Part shown: positions 46,048 through 52,640 of the stretch, piece after piece
Layout: each line of letters begins with the position of its first letter
How positions within the stretch are numbered: position 1 is the first letter of the stretch
Assembly (NCBI GenBank): GCA_900540365.1
Contig: UQFN01000008.1
Span: 1 to 64,000 of the forward strand
From: an uncultured Mollicutes bacterium
GTDB taxonomy: Bacteria; Bacillota_I; Bacilli_A; RFN20; CAG-826
Length of the DNA stretch: 64,000 nucleotides
Direction of reading: 5' to 3'
Position numbers and translations under genes: made by a program
Notes under the pieces: model-generated
Seen by the model: only the letters and a program-made list of their open reading frames with translations
Told to the model about the DNA's origin: nothing
Database searches by the model: none

Positions 46048-46126
46048 TGTTATCGCTTTAATACAAAAAGCGACCCCTACTAGAGAAATAATACCTTTAC
46101 TAGAAAAACGATACCCCTACAAAATG
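46048..46126. mobile_element. Possible IS21-family end remnant with 20-bp-period repeats
   Basis: Starting at TGTTATCGC (46048), ACCCCTAC, ACCTTTAC and ACCCCTAC recur at 46073, 46093 and 46113, exactly 20 bp apart, preceded by GCG-, AAT- and ACGAT-type sequence. Repeated GCGACCCC-like boxes near the tip are a feature I associate with IS21-family ends. No istA or istB gene remains, so this is at most a scar. Confidence 0.4.
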
Positions 46127-46468
46127 CCGATTTTATCGATATTTCTTGCTTGACATTGTGAGCAATTAAATAACTCAAAAAAATACTAACGAAACGATGC
46201 AATTCGGGATAATGAATATCCACCTATGCAAGAGGAAAATAAAATTCATAAAAAAGCTAGAATGATATTTGATTCAACTTTTCTAAAAATTGTACACATT
46301 AAAATTAACCATCTTCTTAAGTTACCTCATCTTCTATTACTGCTTATTCGCTTTATTAAATAAATCATTCAAAATCAAAAATATGACCTCATATCAGGAA
46401 GTATCATCATCGTATCTAAGTTAGCGTTCCTTATCGCATCGCTAGTGATAGAACTTTAAAAACTATTT

Positions 46469-46597
46469 TTAATCTTCGCTCCAATTAGCAATTTCAATTC
46501 CTGCATCTTTATAATCTTTATTGATTACTTCAAGATAGTTGTCAGAGCGTTTTGTTTTTGCTATTTTGTTTAAGTTTTTGTCTGCACTCCCACTCCG
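46469..46597 (-). pseudogene. In-frame continuation behind the Fic gene amber codon
   Basis: After the TAG at 46598-46600 the same frame stays open for 42 more codons, reading RSGSADKNLNKIAKTKRSDN, then YLEVINKDYKDAGIEIANWSED and TAA. It may be the lost C-terminus of the Fic protein cut off by a CAG-to-TAG change, or the tail of a former downstream gene. Confidence 0.5.
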
Positions 46598-47470
46598 CTA
46601 TTCAACTTCTTCATAATAGTAAGAAGCATCAATTCCTTTTAGGAATAATTCCCTATTATCGATTTCATCAGTTAAAGCGTCTTTTAATAACTCTTTAATT
46701 TTTACATCAGAATTAGGGCTCAACATCATTGCGTCGAAATAATCTTTTTTGTCAATCTTAGACCAATCGATGCATTTTTTAAGTTCTTTAATAAAGATTA
46801 AATCAAGCCAAATCCTGGTTGCACGTCCATTTCCTTCCATGAATGGATGAGCAATATTCATCTCTACATACTTTTCCACTATTTCATCAAATGTGGATTG
46901 AGGCATTTTATCAATTTGTAATAAGGTTTGAGGTAAGAAATCACCATTAGCAAATATAAATCCACCTTTAGAGATTGTTTTTGTTCTTATTTTTCCGGCA
47001 AAATCATATAATCCTTCAAATATATATGCATGAATCTTTTGAAGAGAGATAGTTTTTCCAACTTCGTCTTCGCTAATCAAATTTGTTTTATAAAGCTGAT
47101 GTGCTTTTCTTTTGCTTTGTTCATCAATTGGATCTAGCATACCTGTTATCCAATCTAATACTTGCTTTTTGTATTTAGATGGAATGATGGTTAAAAGTAA
47201 TCTAACACCACTCTCATTTATGACATCAGAAACATATTTTTTCCCATCATTTGCATATAATTTCAGTTGTCCACAAAAAGGAGACAACTCCGGATTTCTC
47301 ACCTTAACATTATTCCAATATCTTCTTGGCGAATTCGGTTCAATGAGAATATTAATAAAATCAACCGCAGAATACCACCACATCGATTGTTCATTATCCC
47401 AAACCGCTCTAACTTCTTTCTTATTAAAATATCTAATTGAGCGTTTTATCATATTAATATGATAATACAT
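46598..47470 (-). CDS. Bro-N/Fic fusion protein (putative AMP-transferase)
   Basis: Residues ~8-115 resemble the phage-type Bro-N/RhuM domain (YFNKKEVRAVWDNEQSMWWY, KYVSDVINESGVRLLL). Residues ~130-265 are a Fic domain with an intact catalytic motif HPFMEGNGRATR (~208-219) and the target-binding flap GGFIFANGDFLP. Fic enzymes attach AMP or other nucleotides to target hydroxyls. The usual inhibitory helix is not obvious and no antitoxin gene is adjacent. ATG codons at 47470 and 47452 are both possible; neither has a ribosome site. The stop is TAG with an open frame behind it. Confidence 0.82.
   Translation of the reverse strand: MYYHINMIKRSIRYFNKKEVRAVWDNEQSMWWYSAVDFINILIEPNSPRRYWNNVKVRNPELSPFCGQLKLYANDGKKYVSDVINESGVRLLLTIIPSKYKKQVLDWITGMLDPIDEQSKRKAHQLYKTNLISEDEVGKTISLQKIHAYIFEGLYDFAGKIRTKTISKGGFIFANGDFLPQTLLQIDKMPQSTFDEIVEKYVEMNIAHPFMEGNGRATRIWLDLIFIKELKKCIDWSKIDKKDYFDAMMLSPNSDVKIKELLKDALTDEIDNRELFLKGIDASYYYEEVE
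47265..47289. repeat. Dyad AGTTGTC-N11-GACAACT inside the Fic gene
   Basis: A 25-bp dyad with arms identical to those at 47479-47503. It lies in codons for residues ~61-69 (ELSPFCGQL). Confidence 0.7.
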
Positions 47471-47478
47471 TAATATTC

Positions 47479-47503
47479 AGTTGTCCACAAATTGAAGACA
47501 ACT
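47479..47503. repeat. Dyad AGTTGTC-N11-GACAACT upstream of the Fic gene
   Basis: It lies 9 bp before the first ATG. Read in frame on the minus strand the surrounding sequence encodes LDELSSICGQLN, close to PELSPFCGQLK of the gene itself, so it may be either an operator or a relic of a second copy. Confidence 0.6.
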
Positions 47504-47534
47504 CATCTAATTTTGTATTAAAACTTTTTTATAT

Positions 47535-47566
47535 AAAAAAAGCCGGAATCTTGGTTAAATTTCGGC
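47535..47566 (-). terminator. Terminator after the five-tRNA cluster
   Basis: On the minus strand GCCGAA and TTCCGGC form a stem with a bulge around a long loop, followed by TTTTTTT. Confidence 0.6.
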
Positions 47567-47578
47567 ATACTGTACGAA

Positions 47579-47655
47579 TGGTTGCGGGGGGAGGATTTGG
47601 ACCTCCGACCTCCGGGTTATGGGCCCGACGAGCTACCAGACTGCTCTACCCCGCG
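47579..47655 (-). tRNA. Initiator tRNA-fMet (CAT)
   Basis: A 77-nt cloverleaf with encoded CCA. The first base pair is C1 opposite A72 (CGCGGGG...CCCCGCA), and the anticodon stem has GGG/CCC pairs around CAT; both mark initiator tRNA. Confidence 0.95.
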
Positions 47656-47674
47656 ATATATATAATAAATAACT

Positions 47675-47766
47675 TGGCGGAGAAAGAGGGATTCGAACCC
47701 TCGCTCGACTTGCATCGACTATCGGTTTTCAAGACCGACCCCTTCAGCCAGCTTGGGTATTTCTCC
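47675..47766 (-). tRNA. tRNA-Ser (TGA)
   Basis: A 92-nt tRNA with a long variable arm (around TAGTCGATGCAAGTCGAGC), anticodon loop CTTGAAA and encoded CCA. Confidence 0.95.
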
Positions 47767-47769
47767 AAA

Positions 47770-47846
47770 TGGTGGACCATCTAGGACTTGAACCCAGAAC
47801 CTAACCGTTATGAGCGGTCCGCGCTAACCAATTGCGCCAATGGTCC
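47770..47846 (-). tRNA. tRNA-Ile (CAT, lysidine type)
   Basis: A 77-nt tRNA with encoded CCA and loop CTCATAA. The GGACC acceptor start and CTCATAA loop resemble Ile2 tRNA whose C34 is changed to lysidine by TilS rather than elongator Met tRNA. Confidence 0.75.
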
Positions 47847-47870
47847 GTCCCTAGTTATTTATGCACTTAA

Positions 47871-47947
47871 TGGTAGCATCGGGGGGATTTGAACCCTCGA
47901 CATATCGGGTATGAGCCGACCGCTCTGGCCAACTGAGCTACGATGCC
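47871..47947 (-). tRNA. Elongator tRNA-Met (CAT)
   Basis: A 77-nt tRNA with encoded CCA, acceptor GGCATCG and loop CTCATAC, the elongator Met pattern. It is the third CAT anticodon in the cluster. Confidence 0.8.
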
Positions 47948-47950
47948 AAA

Positions 47951-48024
47951 TGGTGGACCCACGGAGAATCGAACTCCGAACTTAAGCTTGCAAAGCTAAC
48001 GTTATCCCATTTAACTATGGGCCC
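47951..48024 (-). tRNA. tRNA-Ala (TGC)
   Basis: A 74-nt tRNA with encoded CCA, loop TTTGCAA and the G3:U70 wobble pair (GGGCCCA/TGGGTCC) that defines alanine identity. Confidence 0.92.
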
Positions 48025-48108
48025 ATATCTAAGTGCTTTAATATTATAACTAACTAAATTTATTAATTCAAGAATTAATTTTTCATTATAAAAAATGATT
48101 ATTTTAAG

Positions 48109-48145
48109 AAAAAACCTTTTAAAACTAAACTATTTTTTAAAAAAA
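48109..48145. repeat. Dispersed motif, near-identical to 51260-51296
   Basis: AAAAAACCTTTTAAAACT followed by AAACTATTTTTTAAAAA lies upstream of the tRNA cluster. It differs from the copy at 51260-51296 at only a few positions. Confidence 0.55.
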
Positions 48146-48167
48146 TGGTAATTTTCATTACCATTTT
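48142..48167. terminator. Terminator after the feo operon
   Basis: AAAATGGTAAT (48142-48152) pairs perfectly with ATTACCATTTT (48157-48167). On the minus strand it is followed by TTTT. It separates feo from the tRNA cluster. Confidence 0.88.
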
Positions 48168-48170
48168 CTT

Positions 48171-48335
48171 TTATTTTATTTCATCTTCTTTTTTCTTTTT
48201 GCAGTTTTTTCTACAATTTCTTTTTAAATCAAGCTTTGGAAAAATAAATCTAGCAAAAATAATAAATAGGAGAACAATTACTACACAAACAACAACAATT
48301 ATATCTACAGCCATTGTTGAAAAGACATTTATCAT
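48171..48335 (-). CDS. FeoB-associated Cys-rich membrane protein
   Basis: This 54-residue protein has one membrane helix (AVDIIVVVCVVIVLLFIIFA) and a Lys- and Cys-containing tail (RNCRKNCKKKK), the form of small proteins encoded after feoB in Bacillota. The ATG at 48335 overlaps the feoB TGA as ATGA, so it is translationally coupled. Its role in ferrous iron uptake is unproven. Confidence 0.82.
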   Translation of the reverse strand: MINVFSTMAVDIIVVVCVVIVLLFIIFARFIFPKLDLKRNCRKNCKKKKEDEIK

Positions 48336-50413
48336 AAAAATACACCCCACATTCCTACTAAGCTTGCTAAGATCCAAGCAACACCCGTTTCAATAAACAA
48401 AGCTTTCCACATCTCTTTTGAACTTCCAAGTTCACGTCTCATAGCACCAATTGCACCAAAACAAGGAGCGCTAAATAATGTAAAGATCATATAACCATAA
48501 GCACTAAATCCATTAAAGAAAGCAAATTGAGTACCTTGAGCAAAGATGTTTCCACCTTCTTGGACAGCATTTATTACTTCCATACTAGAGACAACAGCTT
48601 CTTTCGCAACTAATCCTTGAATTGCACTAACTGTTGCTCCCCAAGACATATTAAACCCTAATATTGGAGCAAATATCCAAGACAAAGTTTTACCAATTAA
48701 AGCTAAGAAACTATCTTCCATCATTTCAGCATTTAAGGCTAAATCATCTTCAGTATAATTAATAAATTTAAAGTCCCATGTTATATGAAGCAACAACCAA
48801 ATAACTACACTGCATAAAACAATAATTGTTCCAGCTCTTTTAATAAATGAAAGAGTCTTGTCAAAAACATCTCTACATATATAACTAATACTTGGAGCAT
48901 GATAATCAGGTAACTCAGTTAAATAACTAGTATTTTTATTTTTAATAAAGAATTTATTAGCAAACCAACCAACTAAAACAATAACGATAACAGCTAAAAA
49001 ATACATTGATAAGGTAACAAGCCATGTCCATCCACCTAATATTTGAGCAAATAAACCACCAATAAAACAAGAAATAATAGGTAATTTAGCACTACAAGGT
49101 ACAAATGGAGTAAGAACTACTGTCAATTTATGTTCATTACTATCTTCTACTGTTCTTGCAGCCATAATAGCTGGGACACTACAGCCAGTTCCAACAATAA
49201 AAGGAACTAATGATTTTCCACTCATGCCAATTTTCTTAAAGAAATGATCAAATAAGAAGGTAATTCTAGACATATAGCCACTAGTTTCAAGCAAAGCTAA
49301 ACATAAAAATAAAATAATTAATTGTGGTAAGAAATTGCAAACTGCACCAAATCCAGCAACAACTCCATCGCTAACTAAACTAGCTGCCCAAGAACTTCCT
49401 CCAGCATTTGTAATTACTTCACTAAGCCAAGGTCCTATACCTATAAAATTAGATGGAATAGTTCCCAATGAATATTCAAATATTCCAATATCTATTCCAC
49501 CACCACTTCCATTAAAGAAAGCATCCATTAAGTTAACTGTCAGTCCACCAATAACTCCAACACTAAGCATATAAACTATAGCCATTACAACTATAAAAAT
49601 TGGAATAGCTAAATATTTATTCAATATAATTTTGTCGATTTTTTGAGTTAATGTCTCTTTAACAACCTTTTTAACACAATCATTTCTTACTTTTTCAATA
49701 AAATTATACCTTTCAGTAGCAATTAATTGTTCGCTATCAACATCATAAAATTTTTCTAAATCTTCAATTTCTTGGTTAATTTTTTCATCTAGATACTCTT
49801 TATAATTTTCTTCGCGTTCGATTACTTTAACTGCAATAAATCTTTTAAAATAAACATCTTCTGGAAGCTTATCTTCAATTTTGCTTATTAAATTTTCAAT
49901 ATAACTTGGATAAATTTTAAGATTTTTATTTGTATTTACGTCATTTTCTTTAATTGTTTTAATTAAATTTTCAATTCCAATCTTTTTTAAAGCACTAATT
50001 GAGATAACTTTTGTTCCAAGTAACTCTTGAAGTTTATTAATATTAATTTCATAACCTTTCTTTTTTAAGATGTCTTCCATATTTAAAACTACTAGAACAT
50101 TTGTATTAAGTTCTAATAACTGAGTTGTTAAATATAATGATCTCTCAATACTTGTAGAATCAATTATATTAATAATTAAATCTGGTTTTTCATTAAGAAT
50201 AAACTCTCGACTAATTTCTTCTTCACTAGTATAAGGTGATAAAGAATAAATTCCTGGAAGATCGACAATTGAATAATCTGTATCTTTAATTATTCCTTCT
50301 TTTCTTTCGACAGTAACTCCAGGCCAGTTTCCTACTTTTTGATTAAGACCAGTTAATAAATTAAATAATAAAGATTTACCACTATTTTGGTTCCCAACTA
50401 AACAGCATTTCAT
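48332..50413 (-). CDS. feoB: Ferrous iron transporter FeoB
   Basis: The N-terminal GTPase domain has G1 GNQNSGKS, G3 DLPGIYSLSPYT and G4 NMED-type sequence (LNMEDILKKKG), followed by a helical GDI-like region. The membrane part has two Gate domains (FVGTGCSVPAI, FNGFSAYGYMIFTLFSAPC). The length (693) is normal. It lies between feoA and a small Cys-rich partner gene and is controlled from tandem operators upstream of feoA. It ends at TGA. Confidence 0.97.
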   Translation of the reverse strand: MKCCLVGNQNSGKSLLFNLLTGLNQKVGNWPGVTVERKEGIIKDTDYSIVDLPGIYSLSPYTSEEEISREFILNEKPDLIINIIDSTSIERSLYLTTQLLELNTNVLVVLNMEDILKKKGYEININKLQELLGTKVISISALKKIGIENLIKTIKENDVNTNKNLKIYPSYIENLISKIEDKLPEDVYFKRFIAVKVIEREENYKEYLDEKINQEIEDLEKFYDVDSEQLIATERYNFIEKVRNDCVKKVVKETLTQKIDKIILNKYLAIPIFIVVMAIVYMLSVGVIGGLTVNLMDAFFNGSGGGIDIGIFEYSLGTIPSNFIGIGPWLSEVITNAGGSSWAASLVSDGVVAGFGAVCNFLPQLIILFLCLALLETSGYMSRITFLFDHFFKKIGMSGKSLVPFIVGTGCSVPAIMAARTVEDSNEHKLTVVLTPFVPCSAKLPIISCFIGGLFAQILGGWTWLVTLSMYFLAVIVIVLVGWFANKFFIKNKNTSYLTELPDYHAPSISYICRDVFDKTLSFIKRAGTIIVLCSVVIWLLLHITWDFKFINYTEDDLALNAEMMEDSFLALIGKTLSWIFAPILGFNMSWGATVSAIQGLVAKEAVVSSMEVINAVQEGGNIFAQGTQFAFFNGFSAYGYMIFTLFSAPCFGAIGAMRRELGSSKEMWKALFIETGVAWILASLVGMWGVFL

Positions 50414-50414
50414 A

Positions 50415-50765
50415 TTATCTAACCACCTTCACTTGAATTCCATCCATATCAACTTTTCTTAAACATAAGTCATATCCACGTAATGAAACATCTATTGGGT
50501 CTCCTAAAGGAGAAATTCTTCTAATTTCAATTTGTACACCTTTAGTCACACCCATATCCATTAATCTTCTACGTAAAGCCAAATTATTGTTATTTAAACT
50601 TAAGACCTCACCAATTTGATTAACTTTTAAATGCGATAAGGGACAAATCTCATTTAAACGATGTTTAAAATGTTTTTGCTCTTTTTTCTCAAATTTGAGA
50701 CGTTTTTTTTCTTCCTTTTGCAATTTTTTCTGATATTTTTTATCTTCAGTTTGTAAATTTTGCAT
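50415..50765 (-). CDS. feoA: FeoA-type SH3 domain protein
   Basis: The C-terminal ~75 residues form the FeoA SH3-like domain (ICPLSHLKVNQIGEVLSL, ALRRRLMDMGVTKGVQIEI, PLGDPIDVSLRGYDLCLRK). The first ~40 residues are a Lys/Glu-rich helix (KKYQKKLQKEEKKRLKFEKK) not usual in FeoA. The start at 50765 follows GGAAGGAG. It is the first gene of the feo operon. Confidence 0.92.
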   Translation of the reverse strand: MQNLQTEDKKYQKKLQKEEKKRLKFEKKEQKHFKHRLNEICPLSHLKVNQIGEVLSLNNNNLALRRRLMDMGVTKGVQIEIRRISPLGDPIDVSLRGYDLCLRKVDMDGIQVKVVR

Positions 50766-50788
50766 TGTTATATCTCCTTCCAAACATT

Positions 50789-50817
50789 AATATAGTTCAA
50801 AAGTTAACCATAGTCAA
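50789..50817 (-). promoter_or_regulatory. feo promoter
   Basis: TTGACT (50812-50817) and TATATT (50789-50794) on the minus strand are 17 bp apart. The -35 lies within the first palindrome of the operator pair. Confidence 0.75.
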
Positions 50818-50841
50818 CTTAAAGTTAATTACAGTTAACTT
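50801..50841. promoter_or_regulatory. Tandem DtxR-type operators
   Basis: Two 20-bp palindromes, AAGTTAACCATAGTCAACTT (50801-50820) and AAGTTAATTACAGTTAACTT (50822-50841), have centres 21 bp apart (two helical turns). They overlap the feo promoter and lie just upstream of the DtxR-type gene. Confidence 0.8.
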
Positions 50842-50877
50842 ATTTATTTTTGTTTAAAAAATTGTAAAATATTCTAT

Positions 50878-51252
50878 ATGGAAGAAAACTTAACTAGATC
50901 TATAGAAGATTATTTAGAAGCAATTTATGTTTTTGAATTAAAAGGAGAAAATAATATTCCTTCTTTAATGGTAGCTAAAACTTTAAATGTAAGTAAGGCT
51001 GCTGTTGCAAAAGCTATGAATCGACTTCATGATGAAGGATATATATTAAAAGAATTATATGGACAAATTTCTTTAACTGAAAAAGGTAGAGAAATAGGTC
51101 GCTTAGTTTATGATAAGCATAAAACAATTAAGGAATTTTTAATTAAAATTGGTGTGAGCGAAAAAAACGCAGAAATTGATTGCTGTAAGATTGAGCATAT
51201 TGTATGTTCTGAAACCTTAAGTAAAATTAAAGAATTTAATAAAAATCACTAG
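50878..51252 (+). CDS. DtxR-family iron-dependent repressor, short form
   Basis: The 124-residue protein has the winged-helix domain (SIEDYLEAIYVFELKGEN, VSKAAVAKAMNRLHDEGYI) and a dimerisation segment with the metal-ligand pattern DKHKTI and CCKIEHIVCSE, where C-x-x-E-H matches the DtxR (iron) rather than MntR (E-x-x-E-H) form. The SH3-like third domain is absent and even the second domain is short. There is no ribosome site; TAAAAT lies 7 bp before the ATG. It is divergent from feoA and is the likely Fe(II)-sensing repressor. Confidence 0.9.
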   Translation: MEENLTRSIEDYLEAIYVFELKGENNIPSLMVAKTLNVSKAAVAKAMNRLHDEGYILKELYGQISLTEKGREIGRLVYDKHKTIKEFLIKIGVSEKNAEIDCCKIEHIVCSETLSKIKEFNKNH

Positions 51253-51259
51253 ATTTTTA

Positions 51260-51296
51260 GAAAAAACCTCTTAAAACTCAACTATTTTTTAAAAAG
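51260..51296. repeat. Dispersed motif, AAACTCAACTATTTTTT form
   Basis: AAAAAACCTCTTAAAACT followed by CAACTATTTTTTAAAAAG lies between the DtxR-type gene and the DJ-1 gene, just before its ribosome site. Confidence 0.55.
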
Positions 51297-51307
51297 GGAG
51301 ATATAAA

Positions 51308-51850
51308 ATGAAAGTATTATGTATTCTAACAAATGGTTTTGAAGAAATTGAAGCTTTAGGAACAATTGCAATTTTAAGAAGAGCAAATATTAATGTTGAT
51401 ATTTATTCCTTACATTCAAATTTTGCAACTGGTCGTTATGATGTAACAATTTCTAATTTATGTGATTTAAATTTATTAAATTTAGATAATTATGATTTAC
51501 TTTTTATTCCAGGAGGTCCTCAATATAAGGAATTAGAAGAAAATCAATTTTTTAAAAATGTTATTTTAGACTTTTATCATAAAAATAAACGCATTGCAGC
51601 AATTTGTGCTGGTCCTACTATTTTAGGTAAATTAGGTTTACTTAAAAATAAAAAATACACATGTTTTAATAGCATGAATGAAGATTTTGGTGGTAATTAT
51701 ATTGATCGCTATGTTGTTAAAGATAATAATTTAATTACAGGAAAAAGTGCTGCTGCAACAATTGATTTTGCTTTTGCAATTGTTGAAGAATTACTTGGCA
51801 AAAATTACGCTGAAAGCATTAAAAATAGCATTTATTATTACAATCGATAA
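51308..51850 (+). CDS. DJ-1/PfpI family protein
   Basis: This 180-residue flavodoxin-like protein of the DJ-1/ThiJ group has the conserved Glu in TNGFEEIEALG and the reactive Cys in AAICAGPTILG (~100). Members act as deglycases, chaperones or oxidative sensors; the activity here is not known. A strong GGGAGAT ribosome site precedes the ATG. It is convergent with the nitroreductase gene with no bases between stops. Confidence 0.9.
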   Translation: MKVLCILTNGFEEIEALGTIAILRRANINVDIYSLHSNFATGRYDVTISNLCDLNLLNLDNYDLLFIPGGPQYKELEENQFFKNVILDFYHKNKRIAAICAGPTILGKLGLLKNKKYTCFNSMNEDFGGNYIDRYVVKDNNLITGKSAAATIDFAFAIVEELLGKNYAESIKNSIYYYNR

Positions 51851-52351
51851 CTAATAAATAACTTCTATTTTGTGTTCTACTTTTGAAGTATTAGAACTAG
51901 TTTTTTTACCAAAAACTGCTCCTGCAATTGGTTTATAACCTTCTTTAATATTAAATAAATTATATAATTCACTTTTTGAACGAATAATTCTTACTGGACT
52001 ATAGACAAATACACTACCAATATTTCTATTAGTTGCTTCTAAAAGCATATTTTCTAAAATTGTTCCAGCATTTTGATTCATTAAATCATCAATTTCATCT
52101 TTTTGTGAAATTAAAATAAATAAACTACAATTAAAGAAAATATCTCTGCCCAAATAATTAAAAAATTCTTTTTTTATTTTATCTAATTTTTCATTTTCAT
52201 ATACATTTATAACTAATGTATTGTATTTTCCACGAGCAACTGGAGCAAGCATTCCTGCCTCAATAATTGCTTCTATGTCATTTTTATTAAGACTTTCATT
52301 TGATAATTCACGAAAACTTCTTCTATTAGCAAATAATTCTAAACATTCCAT
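51851..52351 (-). CDS. Nitroreductase family protein
   Basis: This 166-residue FMN-dependent oxidoreductase has the N-terminal FANRRSFRELSNESL motif (R-R-S phosphate contact), EAGMLAPVARGKYN and a C-terminal GYKPIAGAVFGKK strand. It is on the short side for the family. The ATG at 52351 has TAGGAG 8 bp upstream; a GTG at 52360 overlaps that site. It ends at TAG. Confidence 0.88.
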   Translation of the reverse strand: MECLELFANRRSFRELSNESLNKNDIEAIIEAGMLAPVARGKYNTLVINVYENEKLDKIKKEFFNYLGRDIFFNCSLFILISQKDEIDDLMNQNAGTILENMLLEATNRNIGSVFVYSPVRIIRSKSELYNLFNIKEGYKPIAGAVFGKKTSSNTSKVEHKIEVIY

Positions 52352-52437
52352 ATCTATCACTCCTACTTATAATTATAATTAAATAATTTTTTTCTTTACA
52401 AAGTGTTTTATTTTTATATATAATGATAAAGCGCAAC

Positions 52438-52513
52438 GGACCAGTGGTGTAGTGGTTAACATGTCACTCTGTCACAGTGAAGATCGCGAGTTCGACTCTC
52501 GTCTGGTCCGCCA
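52438..52513 (+). tRNA. tRNA-Asp (GTC)
   Basis: A 76-nt cloverleaf, acceptor GGACCAG/CTGGTCC, anticodon loop CTGTCAC, encoded CCA. Confidence 0.96.
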
Positions 52514-52525
52514 TTTTTTATTAAA

Positions 52526-52601
52526 GGCCCGATAGCTCAGTTGGTAGAGCGGAGGACTGAAAATCCTTATGTCCCCGGTTCAAGTCCGGGTTGGGCCACC
52601 A
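52526..52601 (+). tRNA. tRNA-Phe (GAA)
   Basis: A 76-nt cloverleaf, acceptor GGCCCGA/TTGGGCC, anticodon loop CTGAAAA, encoded CCA. It lies 12 bp after tRNA-Asp. Confidence 0.96.
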
Positions 52602-52618
52602 CTAAATTCTAAAAAATG

Positions 52619-52640
52619 CCTCTAAATTAGAGGTTTTTTT
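52619..52640 (+). terminator. Terminator after tRNA-Asp-Phe
   Basis: CCTCT (52619-52623) pairs with AGAGG (52629-52633), followed by seven T. It overlaps the stop codon of the convergent membrane XRE gene. Confidence 0.85.

Larger units (their letters stand above)
45901..46597. other. 697-bp region: terminator, mobile-element scar and gene remnant
   Basis: Besides the terminator, the 20-bp-period repeats and the in-frame tail behind the Fic gene listed separately, the middle (46130-46465) contains only short open stretches on both strands, such as a minus-strand run SITSDAIRNANLDTMMILPD near 46395-46455. It reads as decayed sequence. Confidence 0.5.

Noticed and set aside
46065..46126. Short repeats that could suggest a CRISPR array
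   Set aside because: Only three degenerate units with a 20-bp period and no spacers; no cas genes.
46395..46455. Minus-strand run SITSDAIRNANLDTMMILPD as a gene remnant
   Set aside because: Too short and unmatched to any family I know; kept only as a note in the description of the region.
47551..47784. Plus-strand 77-residue open frame
   Set aside because: It runs antisense through tRNA-fMet and tRNA-Ser.
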